Part shown: in pieces, positions 8,054 through 17,064 of the stretch
How the letters are laid out: each line of letters begins with the position of its first letter
Numbering within the stretch: the stretch's first letter is position 1
DNA from: Bacteroidales bacterium
GTDB taxonomy: Bacteria > Bacteroidota > Bacteroidia > Bacteroidales > UBA932
NCBI GenBank assembly: GCA_024401925.1
Contig: JAKSKD010000014.1
Coordinates: forward strand, 1-44,013
Reading direction: 5' to 3'
DNA length: 44,013 nucleotides
Position numbers and translations under genes: made by a program
The notes under the pieces: model-generated
The model's input: the letters and a program-made list of their open reading frames with translations, nothing else
What the model was told of the DNA's origin: nothing
Databases searched by the model: none

Positions 8054-10069
8054 ATGAAAAAGACATTGTACTTTATGATCCCTTTGATGATGTTCGCAGC
8101 ATGCGCGCAGAAGGAATCCGTACCTGCCATTGATTTGACAGATTTCGACAACAACGTTTCTCCGAAGGAGGATTTCTTCCGGTATGCCAATGGCGGATGG
8201 ATGGAGAAAAATCCGCTCAAGCCAGAGTATGCAAGATACGGTGCTTTTGATGCACTTGCAGAGAAGACAGAAGAGCAGTTGAAAGTGCTCTTTACTGATA
8301 TGCTTACCTTGAAGACTGTTCCCGGCAGTGTCGAGCAGAAGATTTCAGACCTGTACAAAATGGGACTGGACTCCACCAGACTCAATGCGGAGGGCTGTGC
8401 TCCTCTTAAGAAATATGTTGAGGAAGTATTCGCAGTCACTGACAAATCCGAACTTGCAAGATTGATTGCAAGGATTCATCTCAGCGGTGAGAGCGCATTT
8501 TTCAATATGGGCGTTGATGCAGACCTTATGGATTCTGATAATCAGATTCTATATTTGCAGCAGGGCGGACTCGGGCTCCGAAACAGGGATTATTATCTCG
8601 ATCCTGCCAATGCTGAACTCAAGGCCGGCTATCAGCAGTATTTGAAAAATATTTTCGACATCTCCGCATTTACGGACAGGGGAGAGGACGCTTCTCAGAA
8701 CACAATGAATGTGGAGCAGAAGCTGGCAGAGGTTTCCTGGTCCAGCGTAGAGAATAGGGACTATTCTAAACAGTACAATCCGATGAGCACAGCTGATATC
8801 ATTGCCGCATATCCTGGCTTTGATTTCGCTTCATATTTCGAGGAGACCGGACTTCCTGCCCAGGAGAAGATAGTCGTCAACCAGCTTTCTTTCTTTGAAG
8901 GATTCTCAAAGATTTTTGCAGAGGCCTCCATCGATGAACTTAAGGACTATGTCGCAGCTCATCTTATCTCAGGCGGAGCTTCTTCACTCGGGGATGACCT
9001 GTATGCTGCATATTTCGAGTTCTTCTCTCACCAGATGAGCGGAATAACCGAGCAGAAACCTCGCTGGAAGAGGGCTATGGGTGTTCCGAATGCAATGCTC
9101 GGCGAAGCAGTCGGCCAGATGTATGTTGCAAAATACTTTCCTGAGTCATCAAAGGCGAAGATGAAGGAAATTGTGGACAAACTTAAAGAATCTCTTGGCC
9201 AGCATATTTCCGAACTTGAGTGGATGGGGGAGGACACAAAGGCATATGCTCTTGACAAACTTGCAAGTTTCACAGTAAAGATCGGCTATCCGGACAAGTG
9301 GAAGGAATATGATTTTGAGGTCAATCCTGAATTGAGCTATTATGAGAATCTCCGTGAAGCCGGCAAGTGGTATGTGGCTGACAATCTTTCGAAGATCAAT
9401 AAGCCTGTGGACAGGACCGAGTGGGGCATGTCTCCTCAGACTGTAAATGCATATTACAATCCTACCACGAACGAGATTTGCTTCCCTGCCGCAATCCTCC
9501 AGCCTCCTTTCTTCAATCCGGATGCTGATGATGCTGTAAACTATGGCGCAATCGGCGTGGTAATCGGACACGAGATGACTCACGGATTCGATGACCAGGG
9601 CCGTCTTTTCGACAAGTCCGGAAATATGACCAACTGGTGGACAGAAGAGGATGATGCTGCATTCAAGGAGAAGGCAGAAGTCCTTGCAGCCCAGTATGAT
9701 GCAGTAGAAATTATCCCAGGCAGCGGAGTATTCGCCAACGGCCATCTAAGCCTTGGAGAGAATATTGCCGACCACGGTGGCGTAAGTGTAGCATATACTG
9801 CAATGCTCAACTCCTTCGGTGAGACCCATCCTGAGCCTATCGACGGCTTCACTGCAGAGCAGAGATTCTTCCTCGGATTTGCAAGGGTATGGGCTGGCAA
9901 TATCACAGACGCTGAGAAACTCCGCAGGACTCAGATGGATGTGCACTCCCTCAGTGAAAACAGGGTAAATATGACCTTGCGAAACTTCGATACCTTTTTC
10001 GAGGCCTTTGACATTCAGGAGGGTGACCCTATGTTCCGCCCTGAGAGCGAACGGGTTCATATCTGGTAA
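8054..10069 (+). CDS. M13 family zinc metallopeptidase, lipoprotein
   Basis: Neprilysin/PepO-type endopeptidase of 671 residues. The N-terminus is a lipoprotein signal (MKKTLYFMIPLMMFAACAQK, lipobox FAAC), so the enzyme should be membrane anchored outside the cytoplasm. The zinc motif HEMTH lies at residues 506-510, the third ligand Glu at about 569 in GENIADHGG, and substrate-binding NAYYNP and a final HSLSENRVN block are present, so it looks active. Length is normal for M13. Such enzymes cut peptides of limited size. Its stop overlaps the start of the following permease (TAATG). Confidence 0.95.
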   Translation: MKKTLYFMIPLMMFAACAQKESVPAIDLTDFDNNVSPKEDFFRYANGGWMEKNPLKPEYARYGAFDALAEKTEEQLKVLFTDMLTLKTVPGSVEQKISDLYKMGLDSTRLNAEGCAPLKKYVEEVFAVTDKSELARLIARIHLSGESAFFNMGVDADLMDSDNQILYLQQGGLGLRNRDYYLDPANAELKAGYQQYLKNIFDISAFTDRGEDASQNTMNVEQKLAEVSWSSVENRDYSKQYNPMSTADIIAAYPGFDFASYFEETGLPAQEKIVVNQLSFFEGFSKIFAEASIDELKDYVAAHLISGGASSLGDDLYAAYFEFFSHQMSGITEQKPRWKRAMGVPNAMLGEAVGQMYVAKYFPESSKAKMKEIVDKLKESLGQHISELEWMGEDTKAYALDKLASFTVKIGYPDKWKEYDFEVNPELSYYENLREAGKWYVADNLSKINKPVDRTEWGMSPQTVNAYYNPTTNEICFPAAILQPPFFNPDADDAVNYGAIGVVIGHEMTHGFDDQGRLFDKSGNMTNWWTEEDDAAFKEKAEVLAAQYDAVEIIPGSGVFANGHLSLGENIADHGGVSVAYTAMLNSFGETHPEPIDGFTAEQRFFLGFARVWAGNITDAEKLRRTQMDVHSLSENRVNMTLRNFDTFFEAFDIQEGDPMFRPESERVHIW

Positions 10070-11235
10070 TGGATGCATCCCGTTTCATAGCGAGAAAACT
10101 TCGTTTCAAAGGAAAGATAGCTATGGTTTCCGTAGCTATCTCTTCCTTTGTTATGATACTTGCCGTGAGTGTTTCGGCGGGATACAGACAGGAAATCAGG
10201 CGTGGGGTGTCCGCAGTTTCCGGTGATATACAATTGACATCATATACAAGAAATTACCTTACCGACGAAAATCCTATATCTTCCCATCCGTCATTCCTGG
10301 AAGACATAATGTCGGTGAAAGGTGTAAATAAAATCGAACCGGCAGTATATCGTGCGGGAATCATCAAGAACCGGGATGAGATACACGGGGTGGTGTTCAA
10401 GGGCATTCCTTCCTACTCCGATACTGTATCTCTTGGGGTAAGTATCCCTCAGAGGCTCTCAGACCTTATGGGACTTGAACCGGGATCGGATATGCTGACC
10501 TATTTTGTGGGGGAGAAAGTGAAAGCCCGCCGGTTCAGGGTCTCTTCCATTTATGAAGGAATACTTGATTCCGAACAGAACTTGACCGTCTATGCGTCAA
10601 TGAGTGACCTGCAGCGTTTGAATGAGTGGGATTCATGCCAGGTCTCTGCCATTGAAGTTACATTGGATGATGAATTCAGACAGGCGGCGATGATTGAAGC
10701 GAAAAACTCTGAAATTGGAACGCTTGCACTCCTCAATGCGGATGAAGAGGATGAACCGCTTGTAAGTACGTCTGTCGTTGACAACTACAGCCAGTTATTC
10801 GACTGGCTTAACCTGATAGACTCCAACGTCCTTCTGATTCTTGTCTTGATGACTGTAGTCGGAGGCTTCAATATGGTATCTGGCCTGCTGATACTTCTTT
10901 TCAGGAATATTTCGACAATCGGTATCCTGAAGTCGATGGGTATGGCGGACCGGGCAATAGGAAAATTGTTCCTCAGGGTATCATCCGACCTTGTCTTGAA
11001 GGGAATGGCTGCCGGAAATGTCCTTGCCCTGGCCTTCTGCCTGATTCAAGGCGCTACTCATTTCATAAAACTGAATCCGGAAAACTATTTCGTGTCTTAT
11101 GTGCCGGTAGCTTTGGATGTGCCGATGATTCTTATTGCGGACGTGATAGCATATGTCGCGATAATGCTGCTTCTTCTGCTGCCTTCTATGTTTATTTCAA
11201 AGGTTGATCCGGCTCGGACTGTCCGTTCTGCATAG
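10069..11235 (+). CDS. FtsX-like ABC transporter permease (LolC/LolE or MacB type)
   Basis: A 388-residue permease of the FtsX/MacB-PCD class. It has an N-terminal membrane helix (MVSVAISSFVMILAVSVSAGY), a large periplasmic domain of about 200 residues, and three C-terminal helices, the first within VLLILVLMTVVGGFNMVSGL. The following GILKSMGM motif is typical of LolC/E-type coupling helices. In Bacteroidota such permeases move lipoproteins or other substrates; no ATPase gene is adjacent, so its partner must be encoded elsewhere. The 3' end overlaps the convergent mltF-like gene by 44 bases. Confidence 0.87.
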   Translation: MDASRFIARKLRFKGKIAMVSVAISSFVMILAVSVSAGYRQEIRRGVSAVSGDIQLTSYTRNYLTDENPISSHPSFLEDIMSVKGVNKIEPAVYRAGIIKNRDEIHGVVFKGIPSYSDTVSLGVSIPQRLSDLMGLEPGSDMLTYFVGEKVKARRFRVSSIYEGILDSEQNLTVYASMSDLQRLNEWDSCQVSAIEVTLDDEFRQAAMIEAKNSEIGTLALLNADEEDEPLVSTSVVDNYSQLFDWLNLIDSNVLLILVLMTVVGGFNMVSGLLILLFRNISTIGILKSMGMADRAIGKLFLRVSSDLVLKGMAAGNVLALAFCLIQGATHFIKLNPENYFVSYVPVALDVPMILIADVIAYVAIMLLLLLPSMFISKVDPARTVRSA

Positions 11236-12259
11236 CTTCTTTGCGGTATATTCTGCTGAACGCCCAGTAATAGGAGTAAATCCGTGAGACAAAGAATTGA
11301 GTTTCTTTCCATTTGAATGTCTGCGTAGGCATTATCTCTTTAAGTTCCTGCCAGGTTCGTGCCGGAATTCCGAGAGAATCGGCGTAGCGGATGCATTTCA
11401 GAATGTTGCCTTCGCCCGCATTGTAGGCGGCAAGGGTAAAGCGTTTGAGATCGTCTGGTGTATCTGTATACTTACGGAAGATATTCTGCAGCCTTTCGAG
11501 GTGTGAGACTCCTCCTCTGATATTTTCCTCAGGGTCGAATATGTTGGTTACATTATATCTGTCCGCTGTCGTCGGGATAAGCTGCATCAGACCCTGGGCC
11601 CCCTTGCTTGAATGGGCGTTTATCCTGAATTGGGATTCTTGGTAGATTACTGCCGTGACGAGCCTCCAGTCCCAGCCCAGCTTTTCCGAGTTGTCGATTA
11701 TCAGGCTGTCATAAGGGCTGAGGATGCTTTTCTTTATGCCGGATTTAGCTGTTGCGAAAGGTTCGTACACGTTGTCTATGAACAGACCATGGAGCCTGGA
11801 GCACTCTTCGGAACCGTTGTAGGCTGAGACCCATTCGTCGATTGATTCTATTTCCTTCGGGTATTGCTCTGCTACAGCCCACCTGGTAAGGCTGTCCACC
11901 GGCCCGGATATAAGTATGCTGTCATCCGGGGAAAGACTTGAAACGGGAACAACGAGAATATCTATCAGACCGTTACGGAGCGAATCCGTCCAATTCTCAT
12001 TCTTTGGAGCGCGCAGGATTTCCATCGACAGACCACGGCTTTCCGCATATCGCTGGAGAAGTTCATAATTATATCCGCTGATCAGTCCGTCCGTGGTATC
12101 GTCATAATGCCCCAGAGCAATGGCGCAGCGTAACTCCCTGGTGGGGAAAACCGTGCCCACATGACGTCTCTCCATGAAGATATGAAGTGCAGCAATTCCC
12201 GCAATTGCAAGAGCAAGCACAACGCTTCCAAGAATTACTGACTTTTTACTTTTTTCCAT
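11192..12259 (-). CDS. MltF-like lytic transglycosylase (solute-binding domain plus SLT domain)
   Basis: Lytic transglycosylases cleave the MurNAc-GlcNAc bond of peptidoglycan and leave 1,6-anhydroMurNAc ends. The 355-residue protein has an N-terminal membrane helix (SVVLALAIAGIAALHIF). Next comes a periplasmic binding-protein-like domain, then a C-terminal SLT domain with the catalytic Glu in YQESQF and the conserved GAQGLMQL and AAYNAGEGN motifs. This order matches MltF. It is the last gene of a six-gene minus-strand operon, 3 bases after the porin gene, where it would release the sugars handled by the upstream kinase and uridylyltransferase. The 3' end overlaps the permease gene on the other strand. 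Confidence 0.9.
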   Translation of the reverse strand: MEKSKKSVILGSVVLALAIAGIAALHIFMERRHVGTVFPTRELRCAIALGHYDDTTDGLISGYNYELLQRYAESRGLSMEILRAPKNENWTDSLRNGLIDILVVPVSSLSPDDSILISGPVDSLTRWAVAEQYPKEIESIDEWVSAYNGSEECSRLHGLFIDNVYEPFATAKSGIKKSILSPYDSLIIDNSEKLGWDWRLVTAVIYQESQFRINAHSSKGAQGLMQLIPTTADRYNVTNIFDPEENIRGGVSHLERLQNIFRKYTDTPDDLKRFTLAAYNAGEGNILKCIRYADSLGIPARTWQELKEIMPTQTFKWKETQFFVSRIYSYYWAFSRIYRKEAMQNGQSEPDQPLK

Positions 12260-12262
12260 AGT

Positions 12263-14953
12263 TTATCTGCTGGTGTTCAGACTCCGTCCCGAACCGCCTC
12301 CTGAACTCCTGCCTCCGCTTGAGCTTCTGCCCGAACTGCTTCCGCCGCTTGAATGGTCGTGTCCGGATGATGTACCTCCGGTTTTGAGAGGTTGCGTATA
12401 GAATGGCCAGAAAATACCGAATACAAGCACTCTCTGTGGACTTATGTAGTGGTCTGCACTGAAATAGTCGTATTTTTTCATTGGCCAGCCCTGACCGACA
12501 TTTTCAACTTTCACGAAGAGACAGGCTCTCTTCCATTGCATATTTACGAACGCATCGAGCAGAAGTCCGTTGGTGTATTCTTCATTATTTTGATTGTGGA
12601 ATACTCCCAAGGCCGGATTATAGCCCGGTGCATACCATTTGGTATTATAGAACCCATTGACGCCAATCTGCATCTGGAGAACTTTCTGGATGGTGAACTG
12701 GAAATAATACCTCAGGTTTGCGGACAATAGAGGCAGTGGAACGACCTCCTGATTTGTAGAATGCTGGAAGAGTATCCTGTGGTCGAAGTGCATAGGCCCC
12801 AGTACGAAATCCTGGTCAAGTCTTGCCGAGAATATGCTCATCGGAACAGTGTTCTGCTGTATGATTGACTTTGCGTCGTAGAAGAGGTTGTTGTTGAGGA
12901 GGGAATAACCTGCCGTCAGCTTGAATCTGAACCGCGGTATGGCGATGGAACCCTGAATCTTGGTCGTGGAGATCTTCCCGAACTCGTTTTCCCAGATATA
13001 ATGGTTTGAATAATAGTGCTGCTGATAGAAATCAGGTTCCTTCAGGGAGGTCTCGAAGTGGGCGTTCACGGAAATCGGACTCTTCCTTGCCTTACGGAAA
13101 GGATATATGTTGAATCCGAGATTTGCGTTGACACTGAAGTCGTTAGCTTCATATCCCATAAAATTGTACTTGCCGAGCGCATCCCAGAAAATATATTCAC
13201 TTATCTGCCCTTCTGCCCCGGCGTATGCATATGTAGAATTCCAAACGACGTTCGACGGCTTGTTGAGGAATGTCGGATCCATCTTATAGAAGTTCATAAG
13301 TTTGTCTCCGATGCCGACATCGAGTTTGGATACGACTCCGTCGCTCGACCAAGGCTGCAGTCTCAGGAACACCTTGTTATCCAGCCTCATCACGCGGACT
13401 GAATCGTTCGTGGTGGTGGGGCTGTAGTTGAAAGTGTTGTCGTAGAAATTCCTCCCGGTCTCGTCGGTCAGATTATCATAGTACTTCCTCCATATGGTTG
13501 TATATTCGCTGCTGTGGCCAATGAAAGCTGTAGTTACGTTGTCGTCAAAAGCCTCGATTTGTCCGTCCTTGGCTGATTTTTTCTTCAGGAAGTTGAACGG
13601 GATACGGTATTGCTGGTCCAGGAAGAACGTTTTCTTCTTCACAAGGCTGTTTGCATCCTCAAGATTGATACGGATTTCCTTTGCATCAACGGTGGTGTCC
13701 CTCACCCAGAAATTATCTTGGATTCCTCCGTTCTCTTCGCGCCCGGCCAGATTGTAGATGAATCCGGCGTGCATCATATATTTCTTGCCGAGGTAGTTGG
13801 TGTTGAGCACGAGAGTCTTGTTCCTCGTGGACTCCTTGAGAAGATAACCTTCACCTCCGTAACGGTTGAACTCGAAAGTCACATTCAACTCAGGCGTGAT
13901 GTTCTGTGATGTGAAAATACGGATATTGTCCGTCTCTTTCTTCGGGTCTGCCAGAAGTGATCCCCAGTAGGCAAGTTCGGTGAACGGGGTCTTCGTGTTG
14001 TAGAAATGTACGTTCTCCACACTGTATGTCCAGCTTTCGAGGGCGTCATAGAAGGATACGCCTTCAGAAGATTTCCTTTTGAAGAAATCATAATATTGAA
14101 CAGGCGATCCAGGTACTCCGAGCCAGGTGGCATTCACATCTTCTTTTCTTAATGGCAGATAGTTGAAATGATTGTTGGAAGTTGTGTCTATCTCCTTGAT
14201 TTCAAATTTATGGAAAGAGCGGTCCCTTTGCCAGCTCACAACTCTCTTGTACCACATAGTGTCATTCAGGGCGAAGGTCTCCAGAATACGCGGCGTCGCT
14301 TCCAGCACGCTGTCCTTGTAGGCGCGAATACTGTCCTTCACTTCCATCAGACTGTCGGCGCGGGCCTGTTTGACAAGTATTATCTGTTCGTGGTCATATT
14401 TTCTTCTTTCCTTATCATTCAGACCGGCATACCATTGATCAAATGCCAGTTTAACGGCAGCCAGGGAATCTGCCCGGAAGACAGAGTCAATCATATTCCA
14501 CAAATCCGTCTGGCCTGAGTTCATCAGTGAATCTCGCATCCAGACACGACACAGTGAGTCTGTCAGGACAGCATAATATTGGAATCGGAATGAATCGGTT
14601 TCCGCCAATAATGCAGGAGGGACAATGGTGTCGAAGGCAACCGGGCGGTTTTTTACAATGACAGAATCTCCTTCCTCTTCTTCGTTTTCTTCAGTTATCA
14701 CCAGACTGTCGCTGAAATCGGCCAAACTGTCCGGAACAGAAAACTGTACCTCTTCAAGGAGGTCTTCCTCCCAGCCCTTCTTGTATCCTTTTACCTCATA
14801 TATGACGGTATCCGGGGCCTCGGAGAGGCTTGGAAGCGGACAATCTATCACAATTCTGTCGATATCCACGTTCTTGTCAGAGGCTATGACGCCGGAAGCG
14901 CCCGCCGCAACGACCGCTATCGGAAACCATATCTTTGACAGAAGTGAGTTCAT
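12263..14953 (-). CDS. Large putative outer-membrane porin (Bacteroidota Porin_10 type)
   Basis: An 896-residue exported protein. The N-terminus has a signal-like helix (IWFPIAVVAAGASGVIAS), then an acidic stretch of about 230 residues. From about residue 260 there are repeated amphipathic strands with aromatic girdles (for example PEFNRYGGEGYL-like FEFNRYGGEGYLL, MQIGVNGFYNTKWY, RVLVFGIFWPF). This is the pattern of the Bacteroidetes putative porin family. The barrel appears to end at VFGIFWPFYTQP, but 40 further residues almost entirely of Gly, Ser, His and Arg follow, which is unusual. It sits 3 bases after murU and 3 before mltF, suggesting uptake or release of cell-wall fragments. Confidence 0.82.
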   Translation of the reverse strand: MNSLLSKIWFPIAVVAAGASGVIASDKNVDIDRIVIDCPLPSLSEAPDTVIYEVKGYKKGWEEDLLEEVQFSVPDSLADFSDSLVITEENEEEEGDSVIVKNRPVAFDTIVPPALLAETDSFRFQYYAVLTDSLCRVWMRDSLMNSGQTDLWNMIDSVFRADSLAAVKLAFDQWYAGLNDKERRKYDHEQIILVKQARADSLMEVKDSIRAYKDSVLEATPRILETFALNDTMWYKRVVSWQRDRSFHKFEIKEIDTTSNNHFNYLPLRKEDVNATWLGVPGSPVQYYDFFKRKSSEGVSFYDALESWTYSVENVHFYNTKTPFTELAYWGSLLADPKKETDNIRIFTSQNITPELNVTFEFNRYGGEGYLLKESTRNKTLVLNTNYLGKKYMMHAGFIYNLAGREENGGIQDNFWVRDTTVDAKEIRINLEDANSLVKKKTFFLDQQYRIPFNFLKKKSAKDGQIEAFDDNVTTAFIGHSSEYTTIWRKYYDNLTDETGRNFYDNTFNYSPTTTNDSVRVMRLDNKVFLRLQPWSSDGVVSKLDVGIGDKLMNFYKMDPTFLNKPSNVVWNSTYAYAGAEGQISEYIFWDALGKYNFMGYEANDFSVNANLGFNIYPFRKARKSPISVNAHFETSLKEPDFYQQHYYSNHYIWENEFGKISTTKIQGSIAIPRFRFKLTAGYSLLNNNLFYDAKSIIQQNTVPMSIFSARLDQDFVLGPMHFDHRILFQHSTNQEVVPLPLLSANLRYYFQFTIQKVLQMQIGVNGFYNTKWYAPGYNPALGVFHNQNNEEYTNGLLLDAFVNMQWKRACLFVKVENVGQGWPMKKYDYFSADHYISPQRVLVFGIFWPFYTQPLKTGGTSSGHDHSSGGSSSGRSSSGGRSSGGGSGRSLNTSR

Positions 14954-14956
14954 AAA

Positions 14957-15709
14957 TTACAAAGTTACTGTTTTTTCGTGACAATCCACTATCCCTTCAG
15001 CAACAGATAAGGTTTCAGGCTTTCCTATGTCTATAAGTTTCAGTTTCTGGACTTCGATTCCATAGATGCTGTACTGTGCGGCATTTTTCAGATAAAAATC
15101 GATGATGGAGAATACTTCAGGCTCATTTTCCATAAGCGGGAACACCTTGTTGGAGATAAGATGTATGCCGCTGAATGCTTTCCAGGTACAAGTGTTGGGG
15201 TCCAAGTTCCTGAAAGGGCTTTTTATTTCCCCTGTCTTTGAATTCATCCATCCCTTGAGTTTCATCTCTTCGTCAAACAACAGGTAACGTGAGGATTCCC
15301 GGCTGCTGACAAGCAGCAATGCAAGAGAGCCGTCAGGCAGGTTGTGCGAACAGAATGAGGATATGTCCAGATTTGAAAGGATATCGACATTGTGCACGAG
15401 GAATGTATCTTCATTTTCAAGAAATCTGCGTGCTGCTTTGATACCCCCACCTGTTTCAAACGGGTGGTCCTGCTCTATCGAAAGGTCTATCCGGCATCCG
15501 AAATTGTCTTTCTCCTCCAGATGATTGACAATTTGGTCGGAAAAATGATGTGTGTTGATTACAAAGTCCTTGATTCCCGCGTCTTTCAGTTTCAGGATTA
15601 CCCGGTCCAGCATAGGCACGCCTCCGACGGGCACAAGAGCCTTGGGCATTGTGTCGGTCAGAGGACGCAGGCGTGTGCCGAGTCCCGCGGCGAAAATCAT
15701 TGCTTTCAT
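14957..15709 (-). CDS. MurU-like sugar-1-phosphate uridylyltransferase
   Basis: A nucleotidyltransferase of 250 residues. It has the N-terminal nucleotide-binding signature AAGLGTRLRPLTDTMPKAL, then VPVGGVPMLDRVI, NTHHFSDQI and the acidic VHNVDILS motif expected for metal binding. MurU makes UDP-MurNAc from MurNAc-1-phosphate in the anabolic recycling route described in Pseudomonas and others; the protein is close to MurU in size and motifs. It overlaps the AmgK-like kinase gene by 4 bases (ATGA), the same pairing as amgK-murU, which is the main reason for preferring MurU over a generic sugar nucleotidyltransferase. Substrate specificity is inferred. Confidence 0.8.
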   Translation of the reverse strand: MKAMIFAAGLGTRLRPLTDTMPKALVPVGGVPMLDRVILKLKDAGIKDFVINTHHFSDQIVNHLEEKDNFGCRIDLSIEQDHPFETGGGIKAARRFLENEDTFLVHNVDILSNLDISSFCSHNLPDGSLALLLVSSRESSRYLLFDEEMKLKGWMNSKTGEIKSPFRNLDPNTCTWKAFSGIHLISNKVFPLMENEPEVFSIIDFYLKNAAQYSIYGIEVQKLKLIDIGKPETLSVAEGIVDCHEKTVTL

Positions 15710-17064
15710 TCCGAAAGGGCTGCGTGTTTCAGGATTATCCGTGCTTCGGCAAACCGCTCTTTCAGATGTGCGGCAGTTTTCTCAGCACAATAGACAGAAC
15801 GATGTTGCCCCCCGGTACATCCGAAACTGATCTGGAGGTGGGTGAAACCGCGTTCCATATACGTTGCTACGTGATTGTCCACAAGGGCAAAAACATTCCC
15901 GAGATATTCCGCTACATTGCTTTGGGCCTCGAGAAAATCAATCACTTCTTTATCCCTTCCGCACAAATGCTTGTACTCCGGATATCTTCCCGGGTTGTGG
16001 ATGCTCCTGCAGTCGAATACATATCCTCCTCCGTTGCCGGATTCGTCGACCGGCACGCCGGCGCGGTATGAAAAACTTTGTACAAGCACTTCCAATATGC
16101 CTTTTTCCTCTGTGGCATCGGATTTTTCGCGGCATAATTCAGCCAGAATCTCACAGAGATACGGATACTCTCCGAACGGAGTCTCAAGAAGTTCCCTGAC
16201 ATTGTCCAGAGCGAAAGGAATGCTTGATATGAAGTAAGGTTTCTTCTCGAAGCGCCCCCTGAACCCATACGCTCCCAGTACCTGAAGGGTACGGAAGAGA
16301 ACGAATATCCTCAGTTTGCGGTTGAAGAACTTGCGGTCTATATTTTCATACGCACAGAGTGCGTTGTAGTAGGTGTCGACCAGCTTTTCCTTAAGTGCGG
16401 ACGGATATCTGGCGCTTGCCTGCCATACGAATGAGGCAACATCATAATATACAGGGCCCCTGCGTCCTCCCTGAAAATCAATGAACCACGGCTCTCCGTT
16501 CTTTACCATTACGTTCCTTGATTGGAAGTCCCTGTACATAAAGGTATTGCCAATATCGTCCATAAGATCGTGCTTCAGAGTGTCGAAGTCGTCCTGAAGC
16601 CTGATTTCGTTGAAATTGATTCCGGAAGTCTTGAGGAAGCAGTACTTGAAATAGTTCAAGTCAAAGTCCACCATCCTTTCGTTGAACTCCCTGTCGGGAA
16701 AACATATCCCGTAGTCCAGGTCCTGAGCTCCGATAAACTGTATTTTGGGTAATTGTGTAATTGTCTTGCAGAGCATTTCCTGCTCAGCTTCGCTGTAAGT
16801 CCCACTTGCTCTGCCGCTGCTGACGAACTGGTAGAGGCTCTCGTCTCCGAGATCCTCCTGCTCATAACTCATCAGGTCCCCGCTGACTTCATAGATTTCA
16901 GGTACGTTGATCCCCTTGTTCCTGAAGTGTCGGGCCAGGGTGATGAAGGCGCGGTTCTCAAGGGCATCGGTCCCGGCGACCTTTATCCGGCTCCGGTCTC
17001 CATCCTGAATCCTGAAATATTTCCGCGAACTTCCGGATGCACGTAATTCCTTGATACTTTCCAT
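15706..17064 (-). CDS. AmgK-like sugar kinase fused to RapZ C-terminal domain
   Basis: A 452-residue two-domain protein. Residues 1-310 are an aminoglycoside-phosphotransferase-type kinase of the AmgK group, with a glycine-rich start (RASGSSRKYFRI), catalytic loop FMYRDFQSRNVM (Asp179, Asn184) and the metal-binding WFIDFQGG (Asp196). Residues 325-448 match the C-terminal domain of RapZ (FDCRSIHNPGRYPEYKHLCG and FGCTGGQHRSVYCAEKTA). In E. coli that domain binds glucosamine-6-phosphate and controls glmS through RNA. The N-terminal P-loop domain of RapZ is absent. AmgK phosphorylates MurNAc/GlcNAc at C1, feeding the adjacent MurU. A sugar-phosphate-sensing kinase is a reasonable inference. Confidence 0.88.
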   Translation of the reverse strand: MESIKELRASGSSRKYFRIQDGDRSRIKVAGTDALENRAFITLARHFRNKGINVPEIYEVSGDLMSYEQEDLGDESLYQFVSSGRASGTYSEAEQEMLCKTITQLPKIQFIGAQDLDYGICFPDREFNERMVDFDLNYFKYCFLKTSGINFNEIRLQDDFDTLKHDLMDDIGNTFMYRDFQSRNVMVKNGEPWFIDFQGGRRGPVYYDVASFVWQASARYPSALKEKLVDTYYNALCAYENIDRKFFNRKLRIFVLFRTLQVLGAYGFRGRFEKKPYFISSIPFALDNVRELLETPFGEYPYLCEILAELCREKSDATEEKGILEVLVQSFSYRAGVPVDESGNGGGYVFDCRSIHNPGRYPEYKHLCGRDKEVIDFLEAQSNVAEYLGNVFALVDNHVATYMERGFTHLQISFGCTGGQHRSVYCAEKTAAHLKERFAEARIILKHAALSE

